Origin: Galaxea fascicularis
Lineage: Eukaryota > Cnidaria > Anthozoa > Scleractinia > Euphylliidae
NCBI GenBank assembly: GCA_948470475.1
Contig: OX419346.1
Location: 439,501 to 503,500, forward strand
Direction of reading: 5' to 3'
DNA: 64,000 bases
Below the pieces are notes generated by a model. The model was not told where the DNA came from and did no database searches. It worked only from the letters and a program-made list of their open reading frames with translations. Position 1 is the stretch's first letter. Every line of letters begins with the position of its first letter. The position numbers and the translations under genes were made by a program. Of the stretch, positions 1 through 9,783 are shown piece after piece.

Positions 1-343
1 TTTGTAAACACACAACAATATGCTTTTATCAACTCTCGTGTAGACAACTTGTACTCGCTTGTAAACGCTTTTCAGTCAGGATTTCACCGCAATTCTAGTT
101 CCCAGGCGGCCTCGTTTATTCTTCAGTCATGCATTTGCGACTTTCCTATGGTTTTCATGTGGATAGGTGTAAACGATATCTCAGGAGATCATCGTTAATG
201 TGTGGACAGAATACTTTTTATAAGTATACGTTTAGCGGACGGGGCCATATACAAGACGAGCTCAAACTCCCCAAAGGGTTTTTGTTCCATTTAATTAAGG
301 GTGAAAAAATCAGGAGATTCAGATGCAAGCTATCTTTTCTTGT

Positions 344-345
344 AG
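344..345 (+). other. Splice acceptor of 5' UTR intron, CaaX copy 1
   Basis: The pyrimidine-rich TCTTTTCTTGTAG is followed 20 bases later by the start codon. The same arrangement occurs before copies 2 and 3, so the upstream in-frame ATG at 323 is probably intronic. Confidence 0.55.
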
Positions 346-364
346 ACAAACTGAGGACCACACT

Positions 365-907
365 ATGGCCACATTTGTCGGGCAAAGAGTTGGAATAAGA
401 GATACAACGCGCACTGTCACGGTACCAGCGAGTCCAAAAGCTAAACTGATGTACTACCTCAACTGCGTGGCAACAGTTATTAACCTTGACAATCCCAATT
501 TGAACAGGCTGAAGAACTACCAAAGTTACCATTTACTGACCGAACAAGAAACTGACGCCTTGTTGGTACTGGTCCTACTTTTCAGCCCAGATGAGCTGAT
601 TGGCAAAGTGTTTTTCCCAAGCGAAGACTGTGGGGGACACAGCAACCGATTCTTCGAGTTGAGTTCAGCTACTCACATGTTAGCTGTGTCAGAGAACGTT
701 GTGATTGGAGGAGAAAGCAAGAGGGTTGCAAAAATCATGTTATTTCAGAGATCCTGGATGGAGAATAACTACATTTCACCCTTGATGTCATTCCAGAGTC
801 GTCTGCAGAGGCTGGCCAGCGGTCTACCAGGGAGAGCGTCTTCTCCTCCAAGAGCATTACCTCCACCAAGACCTCCCACTTCTACATCTTGCTGTAATAT
901 TTTGTAG
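365..907 (+). CDS. Unrecognised CaaX-tailed protein, tandem copy 1
   Basis: Predicted 180 aa protein of a family I do not recognise. The start is the ATG at 365 rather than the upstream ATG at 323. A splice acceptor (TTTTCTTGTAG, AG at 344-345) lies between them, and the other two copies begin at the equivalent Met-Ala. The conserved core includes KLMYYL, SPDELIGKVFFPSEDCGG, SHML/THMLAVS, NVVIGGE, KRVAKIM and NNYISPL. It is followed by LPGR, a Pro/Ser/Arg-rich tail and the C-terminus CCNIL. CNIL fits a CaaX prenylation box whose final Leu favours geranylgeranylation in known GGTase-I rules; the extra Cys could be acylated. No signal peptide or clear membrane helix is seen, so a cytosolic protein tethered to a membrane is inferred. 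The coding part is one exon; the 5' untranslated exon lies left of the window. Function is unknown. Confidence 0.8.
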   Translation: MATFVGQRVGIRDTTRTVTVPASPKAKLMYYLNCVATVINLDNPNLNRLKNYQSYHLLTEQETDALLVLVLLFSPDELIGKVFFPSEDCGGHSNRFFELSSATHMLAVSENVVIGGESKRVAKIMLFQRSWMENNYISPLMSFQSRLQRLASGLPGRASSPPRALPPPRPPTSTSCCNIL

Positions 908-1214
908 CAACCGGCCAATTTGATATTCATTAGACGTCACACTGCCGCAGAAAAACGACGGAAGTTTCACTTATGCATTCCGTCATTCACTTATACTAAA
1001 ATAGCTATTTGATAGTTTTGCGAAATAGGCTACTCGGTTCAGTATAGCTTCAGTGCCATGCATGGTAATCGTTAGATTGTAATACTTTGTATTAGCTTGT
1101 ATTCATCAGCAGTTATATGTCATCCCCAGTTGTACACCAGGCAGTTGAAGCTAAAGTTGACTTATTGATTGCACGAATATGTGGATAGATAATTCGTGTT
1201 TTCCCTGACGGCGG

Positions 1215-2180
1215 GGAATTAAATAATTGCCATTGAATTGTAGCGTTTTGTAGTTGTAAAAGTGGTTTACTTCTTCTCGTACGGAGAACACGAGGGGTCA
1301 GGCCGGACTAAGACTTGATCATGTATGAGATTGCATTGTGACTCAGACAGGTACTTTCGCCCGTTCTTCAGATTATTAGAGCAATTGAAGTAACTGTATT
1401 CAGTCAATTCCTAGATTGTAAATGACTGAATTTGTATGCGGTAACTACAAGATTGTGTTAAAATGTTTAATTTGTACGGTAGCGATTACTGAATTAAATA
1501 ATCATTAAAGAAGGAACCAGTTTGCCCCTCGTAACGAATACCAGAAAACTTTTTGAATTTTAGTCAAATGGTTAGGACCTCCTGATGGACAAATCCACCA
1601 AAGATCTTTCAACTTTATACTTTCTTTCTCTTGGGCAAAGGTACCTACCAAATGACTCAGTTGCACCAGTTTTGACGAAAAAAAAAGATAATCGCTCTCA
1701 CAATGCTTTTTAACTACCCTGTTCGTGGTCGTGACGTGACTCAACTTTCTCTAACCTCGATCTCATAACCCAGTCCCTTTCAGTTTCCTATCACTTTCGA
1801 TATTAACTTCCGTTTGTGTTGCTCCTGGCTCGTCGTGCTGGTTGCCGGAATTGGTGAGGAATTTCCGTCGCATTTTGGAGAAGAATTTTAATCTGAGTAC
1901 GTAAGGCTTTGCATCTATTATGATGTTAAGTTCCTTATTATCTGTTCATGCAGTCAGACTGAGAAGGTATATACGTAATTCAGGGAGAGCTGCATCCTAT
2001 TGTCCACTCCAGATATAGGCCTTCTGCAATTAAGAGATTTAGCAACACATCATGCACATTGATTCTGATTTAATGCGTTAGTTGCTCTGATCATTGAATC
2101 CACCCGGAAATGAAAAGAGAATGAAGTGAGTACTTTCGCAACATACTGATTCATAAGTTGGTGTTCGACTAGTTTTGTTT
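1215..2180 (+). repeat. Duplicated flank (unit 1) of the CaaX gene array
   Basis: This non-coding stretch is similar by eye to about 4700-5692. Shared blocks include GAAGTAACTGTATTCAGT, ACAAGATTGTGTTA, TTTGCCCCTC and ATTAACTTCCGTTTGTG. It holds the presumed promoter and untranslated first exon of copy 2, so the duplicated unit covered the gene plus its regulatory sequence. Apart from this I see no gene between 908 and 2802. Confidence 0.7.
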
Positions 2181-2784
2181 ACATTTTGAAGACGTTAAGA
2201 CGCTAGGGGGATCACCAACTTTGTTAAAAATAAATTTTAAATCACCTATTCGTTGAACAGTAGAACAATGCCGATATACAATAATGCACATTGATAGAGT
2301 GTGGAAGAACAGTGGAATAGTGGCAGAGTGATGTGTTTTAGAGTGGCGGAAAGTAACTGAAACGGGGAGAGGGGCTGCGTTAATTTTGAAGTAATCATGC
2401 TAAAATAAAAGAGGTCTGTCTAAATATTACACCACGTAGCACCACACGGTCACTGTTCCACTGCTATATCACACCACTCGGCCACTGTTCTATTGTTCAA
2501 CATACGGGTGATTTATCTTTCGACTGATTTTGCCATAAGTTTTCAGTTTTATCCAAACAGAGAGTTATCATGATCTAAGAACGCTGAGTAATTTTAGATA
2601 TTTTCTAATCATGAGAAACAAGATCAAACTCTGAGGTTGGAAATCGCGAAAAGGTTTCTGAGTTCTATTTGAATTAAAAGGTGGTGTGGAACTGAATTGT
2701 CAGTAAGATACGCACATATGTTAAAGGTTAGAAAATACTGGCTGTGTTGCTCGAGATTCAAATGCAAGCTTTCTTATCTCGTAG
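1854..2784 (+). other. Predicted 5' UTR intron of CaaX copy 2
   Basis: A donor GTGAGG at 1854 aligns with the donor of copy 3 (GTGAGT at 5373); both are followed by a TTTCCGTCGCA-like stretch. The acceptor CTTATCTCGTAG ends at 2784, 18 bases before the ATG. Sharing of both splice signals between copies supports the intron. No transcript was available to confirm it. Confidence 0.55.
2238..2515. repeat. Foldback (inverted-repeat) element in copy 2 intron
   Basis: The left arm begins TAAATCACC and contains GTTGAACAGTAGAACA. The right arm is its imperfect reverse complement and ends GGGTGATTTA. The arms are moderately diverged. The interior shows short repeats of a CACTGTTCCACTG-like motif. There is no coding capacity, so it is most likely an old non-autonomous DNA transposon. 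Confidence 0.65.
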
Positions 2785-2802
2785 ACAACCGAGGCCCGCA
2801 AT

Positions 2803-3378
2803 ATGGCAGCTCTTATCAGTGAAAGGGTTGGAATAAAAGAGACGGGGACCAAGGTTAATATTCCAGATAATTCAAAAGCCCAACTGATGTACTACCTTGA
2901 CTGCGTGGCACATGTTGTTGAGCTTGTCAATCCCAATCTCAACAGGCTGAGGGATTTTAAGAAATACTATTTACTGGACGACGCAGAAATCGACGCCTTA
3001 TTGGTGCTGGTCCTACTTTTCAGCCCAGATGAGCTGATTGGCAAAGTATTCTTTCCCAGTGAAGACTGTGGGGGCAGCAGCAATCAATTCTTTGAGTTGA
3101 GTTCGGTTTCTCACATGTTAGCTGTGTCAGATAACGTTGTGATTGGAGGAGAAAGGAAGAGGGTTGCAAAAATCATGTTCTTTAAGAGATCCTGGTTAGA
3201 AAACAACTACATTTCACCCTTGAGGTCGTTCGAGGGTCGTCTGCAGAGGCTGGCCCGCGGTCTACCAGGCAGAACACCATCTGCCCGCAGATCATTACCT
3301 CCTCCGAGATCGTACTCTCATTCTCCTCTACTCAGACCTGACTCTCCTACTTCTACATGTTGCTGTAATATTTTGTAG
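2803..3378 (+). CDS. Unrecognised CaaX-tailed protein, tandem copy 2
   Basis: Predicted 191 aa, single coding exon. Closest to copy 1: long stretches around the SPDELIGKVFFPSEDCGG core are nearly identical in DNA, which suggests a recent duplication or gene conversion. Compared with copy 1 it has a longer tail rich in Ser, Pro and Arg (two PPRS-like segments) and ends TCCCNIL. It therefore has three adjacent cysteines and the same CNIL box, predicted to be geranylgeranylated with possible palmitoylation next to it. The start is supported by the Met-Ala shared with the other copies and by the acceptor at 2783-2784. No known domain was recognised; the function is open. A soluble core carrying a lipid anchor is an inference from the C-terminus only. 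Confidence 0.8.
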   Translation: MAALISERVGIKETGTKVNIPDNSKAQLMYYLDCVAHVVELVNPNLNRLRDFKKYYLLDDAEIDALLVLVLLFSPDELIGKVFFPSEDCGGSSNQFFELSSVSHMLAVSDNVVIGGERKRVAKIMFFKRSWLENNYISPLRSFEGRLQRLARGLPGRTPSARRSLPPPRSYSHSPLLRPDSPTSTCCCNIL

Positions 3379-4300
3379 CAACGTTAAGTTGACTGCCGGT
3401 GCCATACAGCTCTGAGTCCCAGCACAAACGTCGACATACAAAGATGGCGAGGATTTCTGAGCTGTTCTTCCTTTAGTTTGTATACGGTGCATGATAAATG
3501 GCTAGGAATATTTTTTAAGTAATGAACGCAGTAAAAGCTGTCGGGAATTGTGGATTACCCTGTTTTTTATTGTTTGATTAGTGACACGATGACAGATTGA
3601 GCCATGCACTTTGTACTTGTGGGTTAAGAGATATCATGTAACGTTTCCTGTTGCCCTAAATACGGCACACGGTTGAGTAGACTGAGCGAAGTTTTTTTAG
3701 CCTGTATTCAAAGTGGAGTTGTAATTCTGGAGGAAATTAAACGGTGATTTTTAATAAGAAACGTATTGTTGGTGCGTTTTCGACAAAAGCAGAAACCATT
3801 AAAATCTACTAATGCCTTATTCACACTAACGCTTAAACATGTTTAAAAGCTGTAGCTAAACAAGGTTTAAAAATTGTTTTCTCCATAAAAACTGCTTACT
3901 GGCTATTATCGATTGGAAATTTAGCTCAAATTAGAGAACATGTTAAAGTTCATTTGAATCTCTCGTAAAAACTAACGTTCAGTTTTTCACTATTGTTTTC
4001 TTCTTTTTCTAAAACCCGGTTTAATTAAACATGTTTAGTTGGTGTGAATGGGGTATAAAACTATTACTTGGACGAACGCATGCGCATGTTAGTTGAGTGG
4101 TTTCCATATCGGACTGATGGGTTGTATTTTCAGCACATGCACTCTTTTTGATAAGAATTTTTAGATAAGGACGTTGAGGCTGAGGTTAACAAAGGAAAAT
4201 TTTAAGCGAGAACATGCTAAGAACATACCCAGGTTAGAGTCAGTTAAGAACATCTTTATTTTGCTAAATTTAACAAGAGTTGGTTGGCGCGCCCTCTTTT
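3379..4300. other. Intergenic stretch, no gene seen
   Basis: Non-coding sequence downstream of copy 2. Apart from the MITE-like element at about 3813-4056, no gene or RNA gene could be supported. Confidence 0.5.
3813..4056. mobile_element. MITE with CCTTATTCACACTAAC-type ends
   Basis: The left end reads GCCTTATTCACACTAAC then TTAAACATGTTTAA. The right end is the inverse (TTAAACATGTTTAGTTGG, TGTGAATGGGG). It is about 240 bp with no ORF. This looks like a coral MITE whose ends carry a near-palindromic AAACATGTTT. The class is not assigned because the target duplication is unclear. Confidence 0.6.
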
Positions 4301-4550
4301 TCACTTGTTCTTGGAGAAATCAAAAGAAACGAAGACAGCTCCGTGAACCAATCAGAATTTGAAGTAGTTCCATGTAACTGGCGCCAAGCGCGAGGAAATA
4401 CGCGCGTCAGGTGCAACTTGCGATTGGTTTTGGTTTTGCGTCTCATTGGCTGAGAAGGTGGCGGGAGTTTTTGTCGACCGATCACAGGGCGAAGAAAAGC
4501 AAAGCCAAAGCAAACGGAAATTACTTTTGACACTCAATTGAAAACCGCTC
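4300..4550 (-). repeat. Dispersed repeat family R1, copy A
   Basis: The element ends in ACTCAATTGAAAACCGCTC at 4550 and contains several CCAATCA/TGATTGG boxes. Read on the minus strand it matches the copies at 53177 and 62420. It is one of four copies in this window. It holds only chance ORFs. Confidence 0.65.
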
Positions 4551-4699
4551 TATTTTCAGTACGTAATCACTGGATTGTATTTTTTTTATCTGCCAGAGAG
4601 CTATTACAACGGTTATGGCGACTGAAGTATTTTTCTAAGAGGTATTTTACATGAATACAGAGACAGACTGAATTGATCGTTTCCCTGACCGCATGGTTC

Positions 4700-5692
4700 C
4701 ATTTTGTGTTTAGTAAAGAATTGTTGAATTGTAGAATTTTGTGGCATTGAAGCAGCTTCATTTAATGCCATAAAAAAACTCGTTGGCTAAATAACGCATC
4801 CACAGCAAAGGAGTTAGGGACCGGGAACCGGGAGACTAGAGGTACAAAATTGTAAGCACTTTGGTCCGTCCTCCAGATTATTACAGTGTCATTGAAGTAA
4901 CTGTATTCAGTACTTGTAAGTGACTGAATTTGTTTGTAGTAGTAATTACAAGATTGTGTTAACGGTCCGTATTACTAAATTACATAATTGTTGAAGAAGT
5001 AAATCGTTTGCCCCTCATTACGAAAGGCTGATTTCTTGTTTTGAATTTTTGTGAAATTCAAAGAACCTTCTTGGTGAACAAACCCATCGAAGATATTTAT
5101 CAGATCTTCTTCACAGAACAATTTCACTTCAGCAAGGTACTTGGTAAAGCATTTATCAGTGTACAGTTTTGACGAAAACAGGACAATCTATTGTAGCTCT
5201 CTGACAATGCGTTTGGAAAAAGGCGCCACTCTGACCAATAGCACGTGATCACTCGTGCCGTGACAACTTCTCGGACCTCGATCTCATGTTCCTGTTTTTT
5301 TCGGTTTCTTTCACTTTCGATATTAACTTCCGTTTGTGTTGCTGTTAGCTCGTCGAGCACAGTGGTTCAGTTGTGAGTACTTTCCGTCGCAGTTTAGACA
5401 GAAATTTTAACAGTACGTATGCTTTTGCACCTGTTATAGGGTTAGTTTCTTCTGTTATCTGTTCATGTAGCCAAAACTGAGGAGGCATCCTGTTGTCCAC
5501 TCCTATAGTTGTTCTAATTCAGGCAGAAAGTTAGCAACACATTTTCTACGTCGATTCTGATTTATGCATTACTGACTATAATCAATCAACCAAACTGGAA
5601 CGTAAACCGAAGTGAAATGAAGATGAATCGCCGTGTGCTATTACTTTCGCAACATACTAATTCATACTAGCTCTTCCATCTCTGTTTTGTTA
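4700..5692 (+). repeat. Duplicated flank (unit 2) of the CaaX gene array
   Basis: Diverged duplicate of 1215-2180, lying before copy 3. It contains the presumed promoter, untranslated first exon and donor (5373) of copy 3. Conserved order of matching blocks across nearly 1 kb shows that the tandem array grew by segmental duplication and not by retroposition. Confidence 0.7.
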
Positions 5693-6222
5693 AAGCCCTT
5701 ACAACAACATGAGGACTAGGAGGGATTTACCGCTCTGATAAGGCTGCTGTGAAAGTTGTATTTGAATGATTCCTGTCAAGAAACTCAGCCAAACATAAAA
5801 GACGTAAAAACGGGTTCAGTTAAGACTGATTTAATTGTCTGATTTTGCTATCCGCATTTACTGTAGCCATAAATGGACGTCCCTCACGCGAGGGCGCGCG
5901 TGCACATCAGGTTTCAAGCTCGTTCGCGAGCTGATCGCCTGCTCAGAGAACGTATTGAATTGATTAGAAAAGCTAAGTCTGTAGGCCTACATTGATATCC
6001 TGAGCACTTATGTCGGCGAAATTTATACAGAACGCCTCAGAAATTTAAGTCAAGTCAAACTTCTGCTATCACTGGAAAGATAATCCCTTTCTCGGAGTAA
6101 GGTCTCTGCTAACATTTTCGCGTCCAAAGCAAATCCAAGCGAAATTAAATGATATAAATTTGTAAAGACAAGACTGAGTTCTCGGAGTTTAGAATTAAGA
6201 CGCTATGTCTCTTTATTTTTAG
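5373..6222 (+). other. Predicted 5' UTR intron of CaaX copy 3
   Basis: The donor GTGAGTAC at 5373 matches the aligned donor of copy 2. The acceptor CTTTATTTTTAG ends at 6222, eight bases before the start codon. The intron includes a 5-bp GCTCG-TTCG-CGAGC stem-loop near 5920. Confidence 0.55.
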
Positions 6223-6230
6223 ACCACAAA

Positions 6231-6761
6231 ATGGCAGCAATTGTTAAACAAAGCGTTGGAATCAAAGACTTCGGAAGAGACATTTCAGTGCCAGAGAATC
6301 CAAAAGCGAAACTGATGTATTACCTCGACTGTGTGGCAGTGGTCATCCAGCTGAACGATCCGATCTTGAGGAGGTTAAGGAGCTATCGAAACTACTCTTC
6401 ACTGACTGAGGCAGAAACCGACGCCCTGTTGGCATTTGTCGTTCTGTTCAGTCCGGACGAATTGATTGGCAAGGTGTTCTTCCCGAGTGAGGACTGTGGA
6501 GGAGGCAGTAATCAGTTCTATGAGCTGAATGCAGTGTCGCACATGCTGGCCGTCACTGACAACATTCTGATTGGCGGAGAAAGGAAGAGAGTTGCTAAGG
6601 TCATGTTCTTTACCAGATTATGGTTGGAATACAACTACCTCGTACCTCTGAGATCATTCCAGAGTCGTCTGCAAAGGATAGCGCGAGGCCTGCCGGGAAG
6701 AGCTCCTCCACCCCGCCCCACTCCCCCAGCTGACAACAGTTCGAGGTGCAACGTCATGTAG
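6231..6761 (+). CDS. Unrecognised CaaX-tailed protein, tandem copy 3
   Basis: Predicted 176 aa, one coding exon, the most diverged copy. It keeps KLMYYLDCVA, SPDELIGKVFFPSEDCGG, SHMLAV, IGGERKRVAK and LPGRA. Synonymous positions differ and look more GC-rich than in copies 1 and 2. The tail is shorter (PPPRPTPP) and ends SRCNVM, with a single Cys. CNVM is a CaaX box whose final Met favours farnesylation, unlike the Leu-ending boxes of copies 1 and 2. The start follows the acceptor at 6221-6222 and aligns with Met-Ala of the other copies. This copy is probably the older branch of the array. No function can be assigned from sequence alone. Confidence 0.8.
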   Translation: MAAIVKQSVGIKDFGRDISVPENPKAKLMYYLDCVAVVIQLNDPILRRLRSYRNYSSLTEAETDALLAFVVLFSPDELIGKVFFPSEDCGGGSNQFYELNAVSHMLAVTDNILIGGERKRVAKVMFFTRLWLEYNYLVPLRSFQSRLQRIARGLPGRAPPPRPTPPADNSSRCNVM

Positions 6762-6917
6762 TGAACTGTGGTGCAGCAGCAGAGCGAATGAAAGCCAAGC
6801 TCATGTTTACTTCATTGAACTGCCGTATGTAGATACCGTAGAATTCCGAATTTTGCAGGTAAAGGGGGACGCTACTTTCGGGTAGCCGTTATTTTCGGAT
6901 AGGTAAAAAACGTTTGT

Positions 6918-7209
6918 AATGCACCTATCAGTGTCAAGCCCGAGGGGGGGGGGGTCGGGCAACCCACCGGAATTTGACTGTCACGTATATCCCCAGGGTA
7001 GGGATTTTGATCGGACATCATGGCCCCAGGGTGGCGAATTTTATTGCTTTCCTCTTGTGTGCAACAAGGACTGAGGGGGATTTTGATACTTTTGACAATT
7101 ATTTTTTGCCAGGGGGTGGGGATTTTGATAATTTTTTTCAGAAAATATCAAAATCCCTCACCCTATGCCCGACCCCCCCCCCCTCGGGATTGACACTGAT
7201 AGGTGCATT
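6918..7209. mobile_element. G-rich-ended MITE
   Basis: Perfect or near-perfect terminal inverted repeats start AATGCACCTATCAGTGTCAA, then CCCGAG and a run of G; the right end is the inverse. The total is 292 bp. The interior carries three spaced copies of a GGGGATTTTGAT-like motif. It is non-coding; the 90-aa ORF inside is a by-product. Confidence 0.75.
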
Positions 7210-7744
7210 GGTCTTAGACAAAGAGGAGACTTATTATCAAATTTAGAAGTCATTTCATTTATGCATATTCCTACAATGTAACGTAACCAGATGAGCAAGC
7301 AGTAAACAAAACAGACTACCTTAATCGGTGCGCTATACATACCGTTACTTTCGGGATTTAATAGTATCCGGCCAATTTTACAAAAGGACGGAATTTCTTG
7401 CTGGTGCTGAGGCCAGAGGAATCTAGAGCTTTAGAACTTACACTTAACATGACAATTAGAAGGCCACCAAGAAGCTTCCAGCGGGTTAGAGAATTGTTAA
7501 AACACTTATTTCGTTGCATAGACGAATAATACACAACCTCTAGTCAGAACACTTCAAACCGAATCATATATTGCACGTTTTTGTAACAAGGCATAGAGGA
7601 AACAATAGAGGTTTCCTTGGTTTGTCTGTACGCCTGGCATGGAATCGAGAATTTGATATGTAACATGCTGTTGCAAGATAGAGTAGAAAAACCGAAGCAC
7701 TGTTTGCTTTCGTTTGTATGTGCGAACGCAAGAAATCGAGGGTC

Positions 7745-8000
7745 TAATAATAATAATAATACCTCACTTATATAGCGCAACGCTTCTCAAGGATCCAGCG
7801 GCGCTTTACAATAAAAATGATAGAAATATAAAATCAATTAAATAGTAAATGAAAAAAAAAAGTAACAAATCACTGAAAGAACTGCCTAAATAGATGGGTT
7901 TTAAGTTTAGACTTAAATGTTTCTAAGAGTTCCACCTGCCTAATATCATCCGGTAGAGCGTTCCACAACGTGGGAGCTCTATGGGAGAACGCCCTATATC
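7745..8000 (+). repeat. TAA-run / TATAGCGC interspersed repeat
   Basis: A run of AAT triplets is followed by ACTTATATAGCGC, a short loop and GGCGCTTTACAA. Further on come a GATGGGTTTTAAG block and an AGAGCGTTCCACAACGTGGG block. I recognise this as a widespread repeat of marine invertebrate genomes. A partial second copy is at 39839. Its class is uncertain. Confidence 0.6.
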
Positions 8001-9477
8001 CGTATGTTTTTTGGGTTTATACTGTATTTGTTATGTCTTAACTTTTGTGAGTAATAAAACATTGAGATGTGATCCTTGCTTGATCAACCCACCCAGTGAA
8101 ATGGAGTCGTGCCTAGCTAACCACGGAACAAAACACTCACAAAAAAATTCAAAGCAATCTGCAAACATTAATTACACTTTCTTTTATTAAGAAAACAAAT
8201 CCAGTATCTCGTGTTAGCAGTTCCAGACCACACACCCGAAAATTCTGAGTTACATATTGAAAGAGGGAGAACAGGGCGAATGCACATCCCCCTCAGCTAG
8301 CATCTTTCTGTTCTCTGCTTTCTCCTCACTCTACAGCAACTGAGAAGCTCATTGATAGACTAACAGTAGGTAACTACACGCTATGGTTCATGGTATTATG
8401 GGATAAGGAAGGAGTCCACAATCCAAATGAATGGGGCACTATGTACAAAAAAACAACCACTGAAAAATATATATTAAAATAAAGCACGATTCAATTCACA
8501 TATCAAGACAGTTGGCAGCCCCCATCTGGATGATGGAGACGACACGCTGAAAAAACCCGAAACGTGGACGGAACGAACCGTGTCTCGAGTCACTTCGCTG
8601 CGCTCTCTCACCGCTGTCTTGTCACATATTCTGTTATTCCGACCTGTAAATATTAGAATTCACTTATGTTGCCTATATTGGGGTTAAGAATAACGAGGAT
8701 TCGTAACAGCTGGAGTCATTTTTACCACAGTTGGTATGTTTCTACTTAGGCTATTGTATACGTCCGGACTTAACAATGGCCACGAGTTAACTGTGGAATG
8801 TAACTGGATCATAAAATGAACAATGCTTGAGTAGACCTCTGCAACGGCAACTTTTTGGGGTCTAAGTAGTTTACGAAACAGGCATACAGAGGGGAAACAA
8901 AGTCGCTATGGACGACAGTCCAGTTGCAATCATTCCAGATACTTCTAATGTGCTTCTGAATCAAACAAACGCAACCTAAAAATATGGTCGCTATTACGGA
9001 CCATAAGACCGTGTGTTGGGTCCACGTTATTAGTACGTCGCAGAGTTAAGTTAAAATATTTCGCGTGTTGCTAATATTCGAAATGATGGTGCACGTAAAC
9101 TTATTGTTGTGCTATTGCTGGGCTCTGCTTTGAGGAGGAAAGTCATGGTAAGAAACGTAGAGGACCAGAATAACGTTTGCAGGGATTCAAGACGAGTTAT
9201 TTCCAGTGAGGCTTGCTGCTGCGACTAGTGGCTGAACTGGCGGACGTTGAGGCTCTGCTCGCGACTGAGGATACACCTGATCGACTGCTCATACGGGAGC
9301 TTTGGCGACCTGAAACAACAAAACGGGTTGGTAAAGGAAGAATAAATGTATGTGCTGTGTCGACTCTAGCCATGGTTTAACTCCAAATCTATTTTTCTGC
9401 TTCAATAGCTCGCGCGGTAGGTGCAGGAGATGAATATAGCGCTGGTCAGAACGGCGTCGTTTTTCTTTCACGTTCCC

Positions 9478-9670
9478 ACGTTCCCACTAATAGTGCAGCC
9501 CAATCTTCTCTATATAAACCACACGCAACCCATAATTCCTCGATTCGCTCAGACGAAGGGCTAACGCTGGAAACGTTAGCTTTTAGAATTCCTGTAAGGT
9601 GGCCAATTTACATTATCAACTCCGTTAATAAAACCAAATTTTCGTATACCACTTCCCTCAACTCAGTACT
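9478..9670 (+). repeat. Retroelement-like tail with stem-loop
   Basis: The stretch contains the perfect 7-bp stem-loop GCTAACG-CTGGAAA-CGTTAGC at 9560-9580, after CAGACGAAGG and before GGTGGCCAATTTACA. Sequences of this kind recur in coral and other invertebrate genomes as 3' ends of retroelements (from memory). Whether it belongs to a Penelope-like or another element cannot be told here. Confidence 0.45.
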
Positions 9671-9783
9671 ACAGTTTCTTCAGGAACTAACCACTGTATT
9701 AATTTTTTTTCAGCGCCTCCCACGCAGGCTAAGCGGAGTTTTTTTTCACAGAAGTTGTCACATCTATCCCAAGAACAAACTTC

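Larger units (their letters stand above)
6762..9783. other. Intergenic, repeats only
   Basis: No supportable gene lies between the CaaX array and CEP41. The stretch holds the MITE at 6918, a coral-type TAATAATA/GCGC repeat at 7745 and a retroelement-like tail near 9478-9670. The remaining ORFs are short and lack splice or family support. Confidence 0.5.

Noticed and set aside
1505..1744. 79-aa minus ORF upstream of CaaX copy 2
   Set aside because: Falls in the duplicated non-coding flank, and the frame is not kept in the second unit.
9551..9585. Possible hammerhead ribozyme in the retroelement-like tail
   Set aside because: The CUGANGA core is not present (CAGACGA) and the visible structure is a simple stem-loop, not three helices.
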